From Pseudomonadota bacterium (lineage in GTDB: Bacteria > Pseudomonadota > Gammaproteobacteria > Burkholderiales > Rhodocyclaceae), in the NCBI GenBank assembly GCA_021811225.1, contig JAJZPJ010000025.1:1-19040 (forward strand): a stretch of DNA of 19,040 nucleotides, in the 5' to 3' direction. The first letter of the stretch is position 1; each line of letters opens with the position of its first letter. Below the pieces are notes generated by a model. That model saw nothing but the letters and a program-made list of their open reading frames with translations. It made no database searches and was not told the origin of the DNA. Position numbers and translations under genes: made by a program. Shown one piece after another: positions 7,001 through 14,163 of this stretch.

Positions 7001-7778
7001 GCTTGCCAAGAATTTAAGCCGTGCCCTGAACGCTGGGGACCTGGAACTGTACTACCAGCCCCAAGTGAATCTCCAAACAGGCGCCCTGATCGGTGCCGAA
7101 GCGCTATTGCGCTGGAACGACTCGGAACGGGGCTGGGTGAGCCCGGCAGAATTCATCCCGATTGCCGAGGAGCGCGGCATGATGGGGGTGCTCGGTAAGT
7201 GGGTGCTGCGGGAGGCCTGCAGTCAGATGAAGGCATGGCAGGAAGCCGGTCTGGAGTTCCCCGGGCGGCTTGCCGTCAATCTCGCTGCTCAGCAGCTTGA
7301 AGAGAGCGAAATTGCCGAAAAGCTTCAGGCGATTGTGCGTGCGTCGGACCTGGCACCCGCCCGTCTTGAACTGGAACTCACTGAAAGCGGCCTGATGGAA
7401 AATGTGGAGTGGGCGATCGGGATTATGGAGGCTCTGAAAACGGCGGGATTCGCGCTCGCGATCGACGATTTCGGTACCGGTTACTCGTCGCTTGCCTATC
7501 TCAAACGCTTTCCGGCGGACAAGCTGAAGATCGATATGTCGTTCGTGCGTGACATGCTGAAAGACCGCAACGATTACACCATCGTCGCTACGATCGTCGG
7601 TATGGCGCACAACCTTGGCCTCAAGGCGCTTGCCGAAGGCGTGGAAGATGCGGAGCAGGCGAAAGCCCTGCTGGCGCTGGGCTGCGATGAAGCACAGGGA
7701 TATTTCTTCGGCCATCCCGAACCGGCGAAAATATTTGCGGGAAAATGGCTCACCAGGACCGTCTTCGGATGCACTTGA
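4011..7778 (+). CDS. Membrane sensor diguanylate cyclase/phosphodiesterase (PilJ-like-HAMP-PAS-PAS-GAF-PAS-GGDEF-EAL)
   Basis: A 1,255-residue reading. The in-frame ATG at 4029 (1,249 residues) is at least as likely because a GGGG run sits 8 bases before it. Domains in order: TM1 at 18-42; a helical periplasmic sensor resembling the type IV pilus/nitrate-sensing PilJ type (about 50-185); TM2 at 187-211; HAMP at 210-262; PAS at 290-395; PAS at 410-528; GAF at 535-695; PAS at 698-815; GGDEF at 820-980; EAL at 995-1245. The cyclase motif GGDEF is intact at 904-908. The inhibitory-site RxxD is RGEE (895-898), so product inhibition may be altered. EAL residues look complete: E1030, N1090, E1122/E1125, D1152-D1153, K1173, E1209, Q1229. 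Both c-di-GMP synthesis and hydrolysis are possible. An acidic run of eight Glu (380-387) sits at the end of the first PAS. The signal is unknown. Confidence 0.93.
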   Translation: MNGVRSMSETPRPKRRRIIPLLLKVSIAPLVAGLILLIMLAWQIHATDKIEWNAATINQVGSQRMRLFKIALLTDQYTEYGEPKTRTLIDKEVTTFGAILHGLKYGAPQYGLKRMNDPESIAYLDKSVDEWNRTVKPLVQNSLATPASREELQTLDDRLEQYVVRIDGLVALRQAYSEKKVDALRNLVWLFLMVCMVIAPGSVIYIYVIILKPIKALAGVSRAIAAGDFSRTVPVSSKDELGELASGFNEMSVRLKSQIGALNQKTVELEAQKALIETDRYAILGLKRYAEDIIASLPAGLIVVDDTLRILSVNRSFRELFGGEHGKELPGRKLEDVLPLPGLREQAQGVLAGGTAVHGIDAVLGEKQLRLTIAGIRLAEEEEEEEERLLVVVEDVTEEQRLHELARAHETRYRDLVQDLDAIVWEAEAVTFVFTFVSRRAEALLGYSVERWLSRSDFWASLIHPEDRERVMASYRVAVAQGSAYVSEYRVVTADGRTVWLHDTVRVACDDRGRVQRLCGVMVDITERKWAEEWQQHYTQTLNLLTEDAPLGEVLEGLAAFSERQCVGALCSIQLLSPDGKHLMPGAAPSLPGFSNDAIEIGECSGSCGTTVALTGRSVIVADVLTHPCWATCRELTTRAGVRACWSKPILSGADKVLGTFSIYHREPRTPSPKELEFIRQGAKLAAVVIERARQQENLRLAAVVFEQNSEAVVITDAERRILSVNRAFTQATGYAPEEVIGQTPRILQSGRHDDAYYRAMWESIQKTDRWQGEIWDRHKTGGPYPQWLTISAVRDGQGEITHYVGNAVDVTEQKAQAAHIEQIAFYDLLTGLPNRALFMDRLKQTLASAERHGQRLAILFMDLNRFKEINDTQGHDVGDQALIEVARRFQAASRGEETLARLGGDEFIVIAEEADQAAAILIAERLQQALGEPIATKEHTFTLGVSIGIAFYPEDGANIEDLLKKADIAMYRAKASGGGYRFYQPEMSIGLAERMQLAKNLSRALNAGDLELYYQPQVNLQTGALIGAEALLRWNDSERGWVSPAEFIPIAEERGMMGVLGKWVLREACSQMKAWQEAGLEFPGRLAVNLAAQQLEESEIAEKLQAIVRASDLAPARLELELTESGLMENVEWAIGIMEALKTAGFALAIDDFGTGYSSLAYLKRFPADKLKIDMSFVRDMLKDRNDYTIVATIVGMAHNLGLKALAEGVEDAEQAKALLALGCDEAQGYFFGHPEPAKIFAGKWLTRTVFGCT
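5148..5171 (+). repeat. (GAA)8 triplet repeat inside the GGDEF/EAL gene
   Basis: Eight GAA codons in a row encode eight glutamates between the first PAS core and its C-terminal strand. Unit changes stay in frame, so slippage would change linker length rather than switch the gene off. Confidence 0.95.
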
Positions 7779-8095
7779 GGCGCCTGGGAAAAGATTGAAT
7801 CCATAAGCTGCCGTAAAAAGGTGGCGGCCACGGGCTCGGTTCGGCCAAATATCTTTCGCCCAATTGTCATTTTCCAACCACAAGAGCGTCGCCATGACCC
7901 TCCGGGCGCTGACCTGGTGCGCGATTTATGGTTCTGAAAATCATCTCGGTCTCCCATCAGTTAAAGAAAGTTCGCAGACTCACTTTGACTTCGCCACCAA
8001 CCTCGACGGCGGGAGACCGAGATATTTCCAGAACCGAAACAAGTCATTACCCTCTTAACGTCAGGTTGAAATGAAATCTTACAAAGTAAAAAAAC
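7779..8095. other. Intergenic stretch between the GGDEF/EAL gene and the nosZ control region
   Basis: No gene with start signal or family resemblance is visible here. The first 150 bases appear unstructured, and the remainder carries the long inverted repeat listed separately. No obvious intrinsic terminator follows the GGDEF/EAL gene other than that repeat. Confidence 0.5.
7930..8035. repeat. Long inverted repeat pair (MITE-like element or large hairpin)
   Basis: The 26-base left arm at 7930-7955 begins GGTTCTGAAAAT and ends CTCGGTCTCCC. The right arm at 8011-8035 reads GGGAGACCGAG through CCAGAACC. The reverse complement of the right arm matches the left with one mismatch and one inserted base. 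The 55-base centre has no ORF. The size (106 bp) and arm length suit a miniature inverted-repeat element or the fused ends of a lost insertion sequence. I see no clear target-site duplication. As RNA it would form a long stem upstream of the nosZ promoter. Confidence 0.75.
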
Positions 8096-8109
8096 TTGAT
8101 ACACATCAA
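8096..8109 (+). promoter_or_regulatory. FNR/DNR-type binding site upstream of nosZ
   Basis: TTGAT at 8096-8100 and ATCAA at 8105-8109 with ACAC between form a perfect FNR-family palindrome, extended by C/G to CTTGAT...ATCAAG. Members of this family (FNR, ANR, DNR/NNR) activate denitrification genes under low oxygen or in response to NO. The centre at 8102.5 would be at -41.5 of a start near 8144, the standard class II activator position. Confidence 0.85.
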
Positions 8110-8130
8110 GGGAACCATGTTGGCAAGGTG

Positions 8131-8144
8131 GATACTGCAAGATG
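8131..8144 (+). promoter_or_regulatory. Predicted nosZ -10 element and transcription start
   Basis: GATACT at 8131-8136 resembles TATAAT and lies at the distance expected downstream of the FNR-type box. A start at about 8143-8144 gives a 5' leader of roughly 106 bases. No separate -35 is needed for a class II FNR promoter. The start site is predicted, not shown. Confidence 0.5.
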
Positions 8145-8179
8145 AAAAGGGAGATCTGAAATTAGTTCTTGCAGCATTG

Positions 8180-8199
8180 ATGTATGTCAATGTATGTCA
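8180..8199 (+). repeat. Perfect 10-bp tandem repeat in the nosZ leader
   Basis: ATGTATGTCA is repeated twice without a gap at 8180-8189 and 8190-8199. The first ATG opens a nine-codon ORF ending in TAA at 8207-8209, before the nosZ ribosome-binding site. Whether it is translated is unknown. Confidence 0.6.
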
Positions 8200-8249
8200 G
8201 ATTGGATAAAGCTGTATTTGTCAGGTTGAATTTTTTGAGGGGGGTAATC

Positions 8250-10205
8250 ATGAGCGTCCATAAAGAAGACCAAGCAGAGGCAGTAATCCCACAGGATCCG
8301 GGCCGCCGCAAGTTTCTCAACACCACGGCCATTGCCGGTCTCGCCGGCGCGGGGCTCTCCATGGGGCTGGTGGCGTGCAACAAGGAGCAGCCGGCGGGCC
8401 CCGCGGCCCCCGCCGTCAAACCCGTCGCTGCGGCAGCAGGTGGTGTCGATTACACCAAGTACGAGGTGCCGCCCGGCCAGCTGGATACCTACTACTCCTT
8501 TTCCTCCGGCGGCGAATCGGGGGAGGTTCGGATCTATGGTCTGCCCTCCGGCCGCTTGTTCAAGCGCATTCCGGTGTTCAACATCGATTGTCTGGTCGGT
8601 TGGGGCATCACTAACGAATCGAAGAAGATCATCGGCACCAATGCGGATGGCAGCCTGAAGTACTGCACCGGCGATACCCATCACGTGCATCCGTCCTATA
8701 CCGATGGCACCTACAATGGCAAACATATCTTCGTGAACGACAAGATCCATGGCCGGATCGCGCGTATCCGCCTGGACACTATGGAGTGCGACAAGATCAC
8801 CGAACTACCCAACGTCCAGGGCTACCACGGCACCTTCCCGGACAAGCGCGACCCGGTGGACGAGAAGATCAACTACACGACCCGCGTTTTCTGCGGCAGC
8901 GAGTTCCACACTCCTCAGCCCAACGACGGTCGCGATCTGAATGATCCCAAGAAATACTTCTGTCTGTTCACCTGCGTCGACGCCGAGACCATGGAGCCCC
9001 GCTGGCAGGTCAAAGTGGACGGCAACATGGACCTGGTGGCGACCTCCTACGACGGCAAGCTGGCTTGCTCCAACCAGTACAACACCGAAGGCGGCGTCAC
9101 TTACGAGGAGATGATGGCCTTCGAGCGCGATTCCTGCGTCTTCTTCGACATCGCCCGTATCGAGGCGGCGGTGAAGGCCGGCAAGACCTTTCACATCGGC
9201 GCTTCCAAGGTACCGGTGGTGGACGGCACCAAGGCGGCCAATGCGGACCCGAGGACGGCTCTGACCTGCTACGTGCCGGTGCCGAAGAATCCCCACGGCG
9301 TCAACGTCACCCCGGACGGCAAGTACTACGCCTGCGCCGGCAAGCTCTCGCCGACGGCGACCTTGATCGAGCACGACTTGGTGCTGAAGTGGTTCGACGG
9401 CCAGCTCAAGGATCCCCGCGACACCGTTGTGGCGGAACCGGAGATCGGCCTCGGTCCGCTGCACACGGGCTTCGACAACAGGGGCAATGCCTACACCACG
9501 CTGTTCCTCGACAGCCAGATCGTCAAATGGAATATCGATGCCGCCATCAAGTCCTTCAAGGGCGACAAGGCGGCGAAGCCGGTGCTGGACCGCATCGACG
9601 TCGAGTACCAGCCGGGCCACGGCTTCACCTCGATGGGCGAGACCAAGGAGGCGGACGGCAAGTTCTTCCTCTCGGACAACAAGTTTTCCAAGGACCGCTT
9701 CCTGCCGGTCGGACCGCTGCACCCGGAATCGGCGCAACTGATCGACATCAGCGGCGACAAGATGAAGCTGGTGGCCGACCACTCGGTCTACTCCGAGCCC
9801 CACGATTCGATCATCATCCGGCGAGATATCATCAGGACCCGGCAGGTCTATGACCTCAACGAATTCCCAAATGCGACGAAGGATGCCAAGGACTGCCGTG
9901 TCGAGCGCAAGGGCAAGAAGGTGACGATCCACCTGACCTCCCAGGCGCCCGCCTTCGGGCTGCGCGAGTGGACGGTCAAGCGCGGCGATGAGGTGACCAT
10001 CATCCTCACCAACCTGGACAAGGTCGAGGATCTGACCCACGGTTTCGCCATCCCGAAACACAACATCAATTTCATCGTCAATCCCCAGGAGACCAAGTCG
10101 GTCACCTTCAAGACCGACAAGCCCGGGGTCTATTGGTGCTACTGCACCAGCTTCTGTCACGCGCTGCACCTCGAGATGCGCTCGCGGATGCTGGTGGAAG
10201 CCTGA
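8250..10205 (+). CDS. nosZ: Nitrous oxide reductase NosZ (clade I, Tat-exported)
   Basis: A periplasmic multicopper enzyme, 651 residues, reducing N2O to N2 as the last step of denitrification. The ATG at 8250 is chosen because GAGGGGGG at 8237-8243 lies just upstream and it starts a Tat signal with RRKFLN at 19-24. An upstream in-frame reading to 8184 lacks these features. All seven CuZ histidines align by regular offset with the Pseudomonas stutzeri enzyme: H144, H145, H193, H349, H405, H457, H518. CuA ligands are H597, C632, C636, H640 and M643 in CTSFCHALHLEM. The Trp usual two residues after the first CuA Cys is Ser634. The signal peptide ends in LVAC (40-43), which also fits a lipobox. 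Clade I is supported by the Tat signal, FCHALH and the attached nosR. It has its own FNR-type promoter and terminator. Confidence 0.98.
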   Translation: MSVHKEDQAEAVIPQDPGRRKFLNTTAIAGLAGAGLSMGLVACNKEQPAGPAAPAVKPVAAAAGGVDYTKYEVPPGQLDTYYSFSSGGESGEVRIYGLPSGRLFKRIPVFNIDCLVGWGITNESKKIIGTNADGSLKYCTGDTHHVHPSYTDGTYNGKHIFVNDKIHGRIARIRLDTMECDKITELPNVQGYHGTFPDKRDPVDEKINYTTRVFCGSEFHTPQPNDGRDLNDPKKYFCLFTCVDAETMEPRWQVKVDGNMDLVATSYDGKLACSNQYNTEGGVTYEEMMAFERDSCVFFDIARIEAAVKAGKTFHIGASKVPVVDGTKAANADPRTALTCYVPVPKNPHGVNVTPDGKYYACAGKLSPTATLIEHDLVLKWFDGQLKDPRDTVVAEPEIGLGPLHTGFDNRGNAYTTLFLDSQIVKWNIDAAIKSFKGDKAAKPVLDRIDVEYQPGHGFTSMGETKEADGKFFLSDNKFSKDRFLPVGPLHPESAQLIDISGDKMKLVADHSVYSEPHDSIIIRRDIIRTRQVYDLNEFPNATKDAKDCRVERKGKKVTIHLTSQAPAFGLREWTVKRGDEVTIILTNLDKVEDLTHGFAIPKHNINFIVNPQETKSVTFKTDKPGVYWCYCTSFCHALHLEMRSRMLVEA

Positions 10206-10240
10206 GCGGCAACATATCAGAGCATACGCGATGAGACTTT

Positions 10241-10268
10241 GGGGGGCCGTGAGGCCCCCCCTCTTTTC
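10241..10268 (+). terminator. Rho-independent terminator after nosZ
   Basis: GGGGGGCC (10241-10248), loop GTGA and GGCCCCCC (10253-10260) form an 8-bp all-GC stem, followed by CTCTTTTCC. It lies 36 bases after the nosZ stop and 36 before nosR. It would end most nosZ transcripts or attenuate read-through to nosR. Confidence 0.88.
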
Positions 10269-10303
10269 CTGGAATCCAGGACATCACTTCCGATAGTTCA
10301 TTC

Positions 10304-12892
10304 ATGAGAGTCCTCGTTCTACGCATCGTCGGCCTGCTGATTGCTACCCTGGCCTTCACAGCGCCTGCGCCTGCATCAGTCGGCGCTCAGTCCTATGATG
10401 CAAAACTGCCGGCGCAACTGGCGACAGACCCCGACCTGTGCGCCTACGTACCCTGCCAGGAGATCATGCCCGGCGCCGACAGCTTTTCGCCGCGTAAGGG
10501 ACACCCACCCTACGTCGAGGCCTACCGGACCGCAGCCGATAAACGCAGTCTCGTCGGCTACGTTTTCCTGTCTACCGACATCGTTGATATTCCCGGCTAT
10601 TCCGGCAAGCCGATCGTCACCCTGATCGGCATGGATACGCATGGCGTCATCACCGGCGCCAAGGTGTTGCGCCACTCGGAGCCCATCCTGCTCCTGGGCA
10701 TTCCCGAGTCGGCCTTGGCCCGGTTCATCCATCAATACGTCGGCAAGTTCGTCGGTGCCAGGATGGAGATCGGCAAGTCCCGTGCCGACCAGGGCTACGT
10801 CGGCCTCGACGCCATCAGCGGCGCCACCGTGACGGTGATCTCCGAGAACCAAGTCATCCTCCGTTCGGCGATGGCGATCGCCAAGCAGGTCGGCATCCTC
10901 AAGCCGACCCTGCGGCCCCAGGCCAAATTCGCGCCGAGCGAAGACAAGCTCGACTGGGAGGCGCTGGTCAAGGAAGGCAGCGTGCAGCACCTGAGCGTAA
11001 AGCAGGAAGACGTCGGTAAGGAGCCCAGCACCCAGCCCTTCATCGACATGTATTTCGGCGGCCTCGATGCACCCGCGATCGGCAGAAGCATCCTGGGCGA
11101 CGCCGATTACGCGGGACTGATGTCCCGGTTGAAGCCTGGCGAGCACGCGATCTTCGTTATCGCCCACGGCACCGAGTCCTTCAAGGGCTCGGGCTTTGTG
11201 CGCGGCGGGATTTTCGACCGGATTCAGGTCGCCCAGGACATGGATACCTTCACCTTTCGCGACCTCGACTACCTCAACCTCTACGGTGTCCATGCTGCCG
11301 GCGCGCCGGCCTATCGCGAGTCGGGCATTTTCATCATCCGCAACCCGAGCTTCTCGGACGCCTACCCCTGGAACCTGGTGTTCCTCGCCAACCGGGTGGA
11401 TAAGGAAACCGGGGCAAAAACCTTCGTCAGTTTCGAAAAGGAATACTGGTTGCCGGGGCGCTACCTGGCCGGGGGCCGCCCCTATTACCAGCGCCCAGCC
11501 CCGGTCTGGCTGAAGATCTGGCAGAGCCGGCCGATCGAAATCGCCCTGTTCGTCGTTTTCCTCGCCGGCGCCGCTGCCGTCTACGCCTCCCGGGATTGGC
11601 TGGTGCGGCACTCCAGCCGCAAGGACAAGCGCTGGGTCTCGCTGTCTAAATACACGCTGTGGGTCGTCAGCATCGGTTTCGCCGGTTTCCACCTGATGGC
11701 GCAGCCATCGATCACTCAGGTGCTGACCTGGTTCCACGCCATTTTCCTCAAATGGCAGTGGCCCCTCTTCCTGTCCGATCCGTTCATCTTTCTGTTTTGG
11801 TGGTTCATCATCATCTCGGTGTTCTTCTGGGGTCGCGGCATGTTCTGCGGCTGGCTCTGCCCCTACGGCGCCCTCACCGAGCTCGCCCACAAGCTGGCCG
11901 GCGTTCTCGGCCTCAAGCGCTTCCAGCGCAAGCTGCCGCAGCGCCTGCATGACAAACTGAAGTGGATAAAGTATGGCGCCTTCCTCTGCCTGCTGGCGGT
12001 ATCACTCTATTCCATGGGTACAGCCGAGAAACTGGCGGAAATCGAACCATTCAAGACCACCTTCCTGGTAGGTGTCTGGAATCGTTCCTGGCCTTTCGTG
12101 ACCTTCTGGGGGATTCTTTTTGCCGCCGCCCTGTTCATCGAACGGCCGTTCTGCAAATATCTCTGCCCCCTCGGCGCCAGCCTGGCGATTCCCTCCACCT
12201 TCCGTTGGTGGGGGCTGAAGCGGAAGCGGGAGTGCGGGCCTTGCGCTGCCTGCGCCGCCGGCTGCGAGTCGCAGGCCATCGATAGCGCTGGACGGATCGA
12301 CCAGCGCGAGTGTCTGCTCTGTCTCGACTGCATGGTCATGTACTACGACGACAAGAGCTGTCCGCCCCTGGCCCAGGAACGCAAGGCGCGGATCAAGGCG
12401 GGCCAAGCCCTGACGCCGATCGGCGCCAACGGCTATTACATCCCGATCAAGCCCATCGCCGCCGAGCCGTCGCCATTGTCACCATACGGCGTTCTGGCTT
12501 GGCTGCGCGACGAGATCGTCGATCACCTGCTGCCCTGGAACCGCCAGTTCCTCCAGCACCCGCTGTTCTTCAAGGCCGCCGGCATCGGCCTCGCCGTCCT
12601 GGTTACCTGGATCTGGCTACTCGGCGCGGCCGGCAAACTCGGCGCCGGTATCATCCTCGGCTGGTGGCTGGCCTGGAGCGCCTACGAGCTGGTGACGCGG
12701 ATGATCTGCAAACCCCGGGTCAAGGAGGGACCGTGGTGGGGCCGGAACTTTCGGCCGGCGACCTGGGCAGACATGGCCGCCTACGTCTCGATGAAGAACC
12801 TGCTGATCGGTGCCGGCCTGTTCCTGGCCATGAAGGGCGTCGGCGTGCTGGATGCGCTGCACGGTCTGCCGGAATTGAAGTGGCTGTACTGA
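10304..12892 (+). CDS. nosR: NosR, flavin/iron-sulfur membrane protein of nitrous oxide respiration
   Basis: 862 residues; NosR is required for nosZ expression and for electron supply to, or maturation of, NosZ in known systems. A Sec signal (about 1-28) leads to a periplasmic FMN-binding domain with the flavinylation motif DAISGAT at 169-175 (T175 the predicted FMN attachment site). After residue 410 there are several membrane helices (about 411-428, 452-466, 492-510, 556-572, 598-612). The cysteine motifs CGWLCP (515-520) and CKYLCP (617-622) follow. Two cytoplasmic [4Fe-4S] sets are C644-C647-C650-C654 and C670-C673-C676-C686. Two or three further hydrophobic segments follow after 750, so it is longer than the roughly 720-residue P. 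stutzeri protein. ATG 10304 has no strong Shine-Dalgarno. The 3' end overlaps nosD by 13 bases. Confidence 0.96.
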   Translation: MRVLVLRIVGLLIATLAFTAPAPASVGAQSYDAKLPAQLATDPDLCAYVPCQEIMPGADSFSPRKGHPPYVEAYRTAADKRSLVGYVFLSTDIVDIPGYSGKPIVTLIGMDTHGVITGAKVLRHSEPILLLGIPESALARFIHQYVGKFVGARMEIGKSRADQGYVGLDAISGATVTVISENQVILRSAMAIAKQVGILKPTLRPQAKFAPSEDKLDWEALVKEGSVQHLSVKQEDVGKEPSTQPFIDMYFGGLDAPAIGRSILGDADYAGLMSRLKPGEHAIFVIAHGTESFKGSGFVRGGIFDRIQVAQDMDTFTFRDLDYLNLYGVHAAGAPAYRESGIFIIRNPSFSDAYPWNLVFLANRVDKETGAKTFVSFEKEYWLPGRYLAGGRPYYQRPAPVWLKIWQSRPIEIALFVVFLAGAAAVYASRDWLVRHSSRKDKRWVSLSKYTLWVVSIGFAGFHLMAQPSITQVLTWFHAIFLKWQWPLFLSDPFIFLFWWFIIISVFFWGRGMFCGWLCPYGALTELAHKLAGVLGLKRFQRKLPQRLHDKLKWIKYGAFLCLLAVSLYSMGTAEKLAEIEPFKTTFLVGVWNRSWPFVTFWGILFAAALFIERPFCKYLCPLGASLAIPSTFRWWGLKRKRECGPCAACAAGCESQAIDSAGRIDQRECLLCLDCMVMYYDDKSCPPLAQERKARIKAGQALTPIGANGYYIPIKPIAAEPSPLSPYGVLAWLRDEIVDHLLPWNRQFLQHPLFFKAAGIGLAVLVTWIWLLGAAGKLGAGIILGWWLAWSAYELVTRMICKPRVKEGPWWGRNFRPATWADMAAYVSMKNLLIGAGLFLAMKGVGVLDALHGLPELKWLY

Positions 12893-14163
12893 AGCGCTCA
12901 TTCGCCAGGCTCGCCGCGCGCACCGCGGCGGTTCTGCTGACCGCGCTTCTGGGTGCGGGAATTGCGGCCGCCGCAGAGATCCGGGTCCATCCCGGGGAAT
13001 CGATCGCCGCGGCGGTGGCCCGTGCCCGGCCCGGCGACACCGTGGCCGTCGAACGCGGTCGCTACCATGAACATCTGCGCATCGACAAACCCCTGAAGCT
13101 CGAGGGAATCAATCGGCCGACCATCAGCGGCGGTCTCGTTGGCGACACGATCCGCATCGTCTCACCCGACGTCACCGTCGAGGGGATCATTGTCACCGAC
13201 AGCGGCGACAACCTGAGCGCCCAGAACGCCGGCATCTACATCCAGCCCGGCGCCGACCGGGCGACGGTGAAGCATTGCGACATCGCCTATAGCCTGTTCG
13301 GGCTGTGGATCGAGGGGGCCAAGGACGTCCAGGTGATCGGCAACCTGATCACCGGCAAGCGCGACTATCCCTCGGCCCAGCGTGGCAACGGCATCCAGCT
13401 CTACAACACCATAGGCGCCCGGATCATCGGCAACGAGATCAGTTTCGTCCGCGACGGTATCTACGTGGATGTCTCCCACCATGCGCTGTTTCGCGGCAAC
13501 AAGATCCACGACGTGCGCTACGGCACCCACTACATGAACTCCTACTACAACACCTGGGAGGACAATGACTCTTACCACAACCGGGACGGACTGGCACTGA
13601 TGATGACGCGCCACCTGATCGTGCGTAACAACCACACCTGGGGCAATTTCGATGCCGGCATCATGCTGCGCACGATCACGGACTCGGTCATCGAGAATAA
13701 CATCGTCGCTGGCAACACCCGTGGTTTCTTCATCTACGACGCCGAGTTCAACGTGATCAAGAACAACTTGATCATCGACAACGATATCGGTGCCCACGTC
13801 TGGGCCGGCTCGATCCAAAACCAGGTCGAGGGCAACGACTTCATCCGCAACCGGGAACAGGTGCGCTATGTCGCGGCGAAGGACGTGCACTGGGGCAGCA
13901 ACTACTGGAGCAACTACATCGGCTGGGACCGCGATGGCAACGGTATCGGCGACGTGCCCTACGAGGCAAACGATGTAGTAGACCGGCTGGTCTGGCGCCT
14001 GCCCATGGTCAAGCTCCTACTCGACAGCCCGGCGATCCAAACCCTGCGCCTGATCGCCCAGCAGTTTCCCCTGCTGCGCGCCCCCAGCATCGTGGACGTC
14101 AAGCCGCGTATGCAGCCCACTCACCGTCACTGGAGGCAATGGATTGACAAACAACGTGATTGA
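12880..14163 (+). CDS. nosD: NosD, periplasmic CuZ maturation protein
   Basis: 427 residues from GTG 12880, preceded by GGA at 12871-12873 and overlapping the nosR stop by 13 bases; an upstream open reading in this frame is a shadow of nosR. An N-terminal signal peptide (KR followed by an Ala/Leu-rich core ending near AAAA) directs export. The rest is a right-handed parallel beta-helix of PbH1/CASH repeats, seen as recurring N-x-I/G-N-x-I patterns such as VIENNIVAGNTRG and VIKNNLIIDNDIG. NosD works with the NosFY ABC transporter in building the [4Cu:2S] CuZ centre and accepts copper and probably sulfur. Length is close to the family norm. The end overlaps nosF by 20 bases. Confidence 0.96.
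   Translation: MAVLKRSFARLAARTAAVLLTALLGAGIAAAAEIRVHPGESIAAAVARARPGDTVAVERGRYHEHLRIDKPLKLEGINRPTISGGLVGDTIRIVSPDVTVEGIIVTDSGDNLSAQNAGIYIQPGADRATVKHCDIAYSLFGLWIEGAKDVQVIGNLITGKRDYPSAQRGNGIQLYNTIGARIIGNEISFVRDGIYVDVSHHALFRGNKIHDVRYGTHYMNSYYNTWEDNDSYHNRDGLALMMTRHLIVRNNHTWGNFDAGIMLRTITDSVIENNIVAGNTRGFFIYDAEFNVIKNNLIIDNDIGAHVWAGSIQNQVEGNDFIRNREQVRYVAAKDVHWGSNYWSNYIGWDRDGNGIGDVPYEANDVVDRLVWRLPMVKLLLDSPAIQTLRLIAQQFPLLRAPSIVDVKPRMQPTHRHWRQWIDKQRD

Larger units (their letters stand above)
8060..8230 (+). repeat. 11-bp direct repeats GTCAGGTTGAA flanking the nosZ promoter
   Basis: GTCAGGTTGAA occurs at 8060-8070 and again at 8220-8230, on either side of the FNR-type box and leader. Two copies 160 bases apart could be regulator sites or a footprint of rearrangement. 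No function can be assigned from sequence. Confidence 0.5.

Noticed and set aside
7864..8058. 64-codon plus-strand ORF upstream of nosZ
   Set aside because: It runs across the long inverted repeat, lacks a ribosome-binding site and resembles no family.
8184..8249. Upstream in-frame extension of nosZ
   Set aside because: It has no ribosome-binding site and puts 22 extra residues before the Tat signal; ATG 8250 has a strong Shine-Dalgarno.
8805..10169. 454-codon open frame on the minus strand inside nosZ
   Set aside because: Shadow of nosZ; low-complexity Val/Gly/Arg/Asp text without domain signals.
10376..11950. 524-codon open frame on the minus strand inside nosR
   Set aside because: It is antisense to a certain gene, has no ribosome-binding site or family resemblance, and its biased composition is what high-GC third positions of the sense gene produce.
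12310..12879. Upstream in-frame extension of nosD
   Set aside because: It overlaps nosR completely and reads as Arg/Pro-rich shadow. The GTG at 12880 directly precedes a clean signal peptide.
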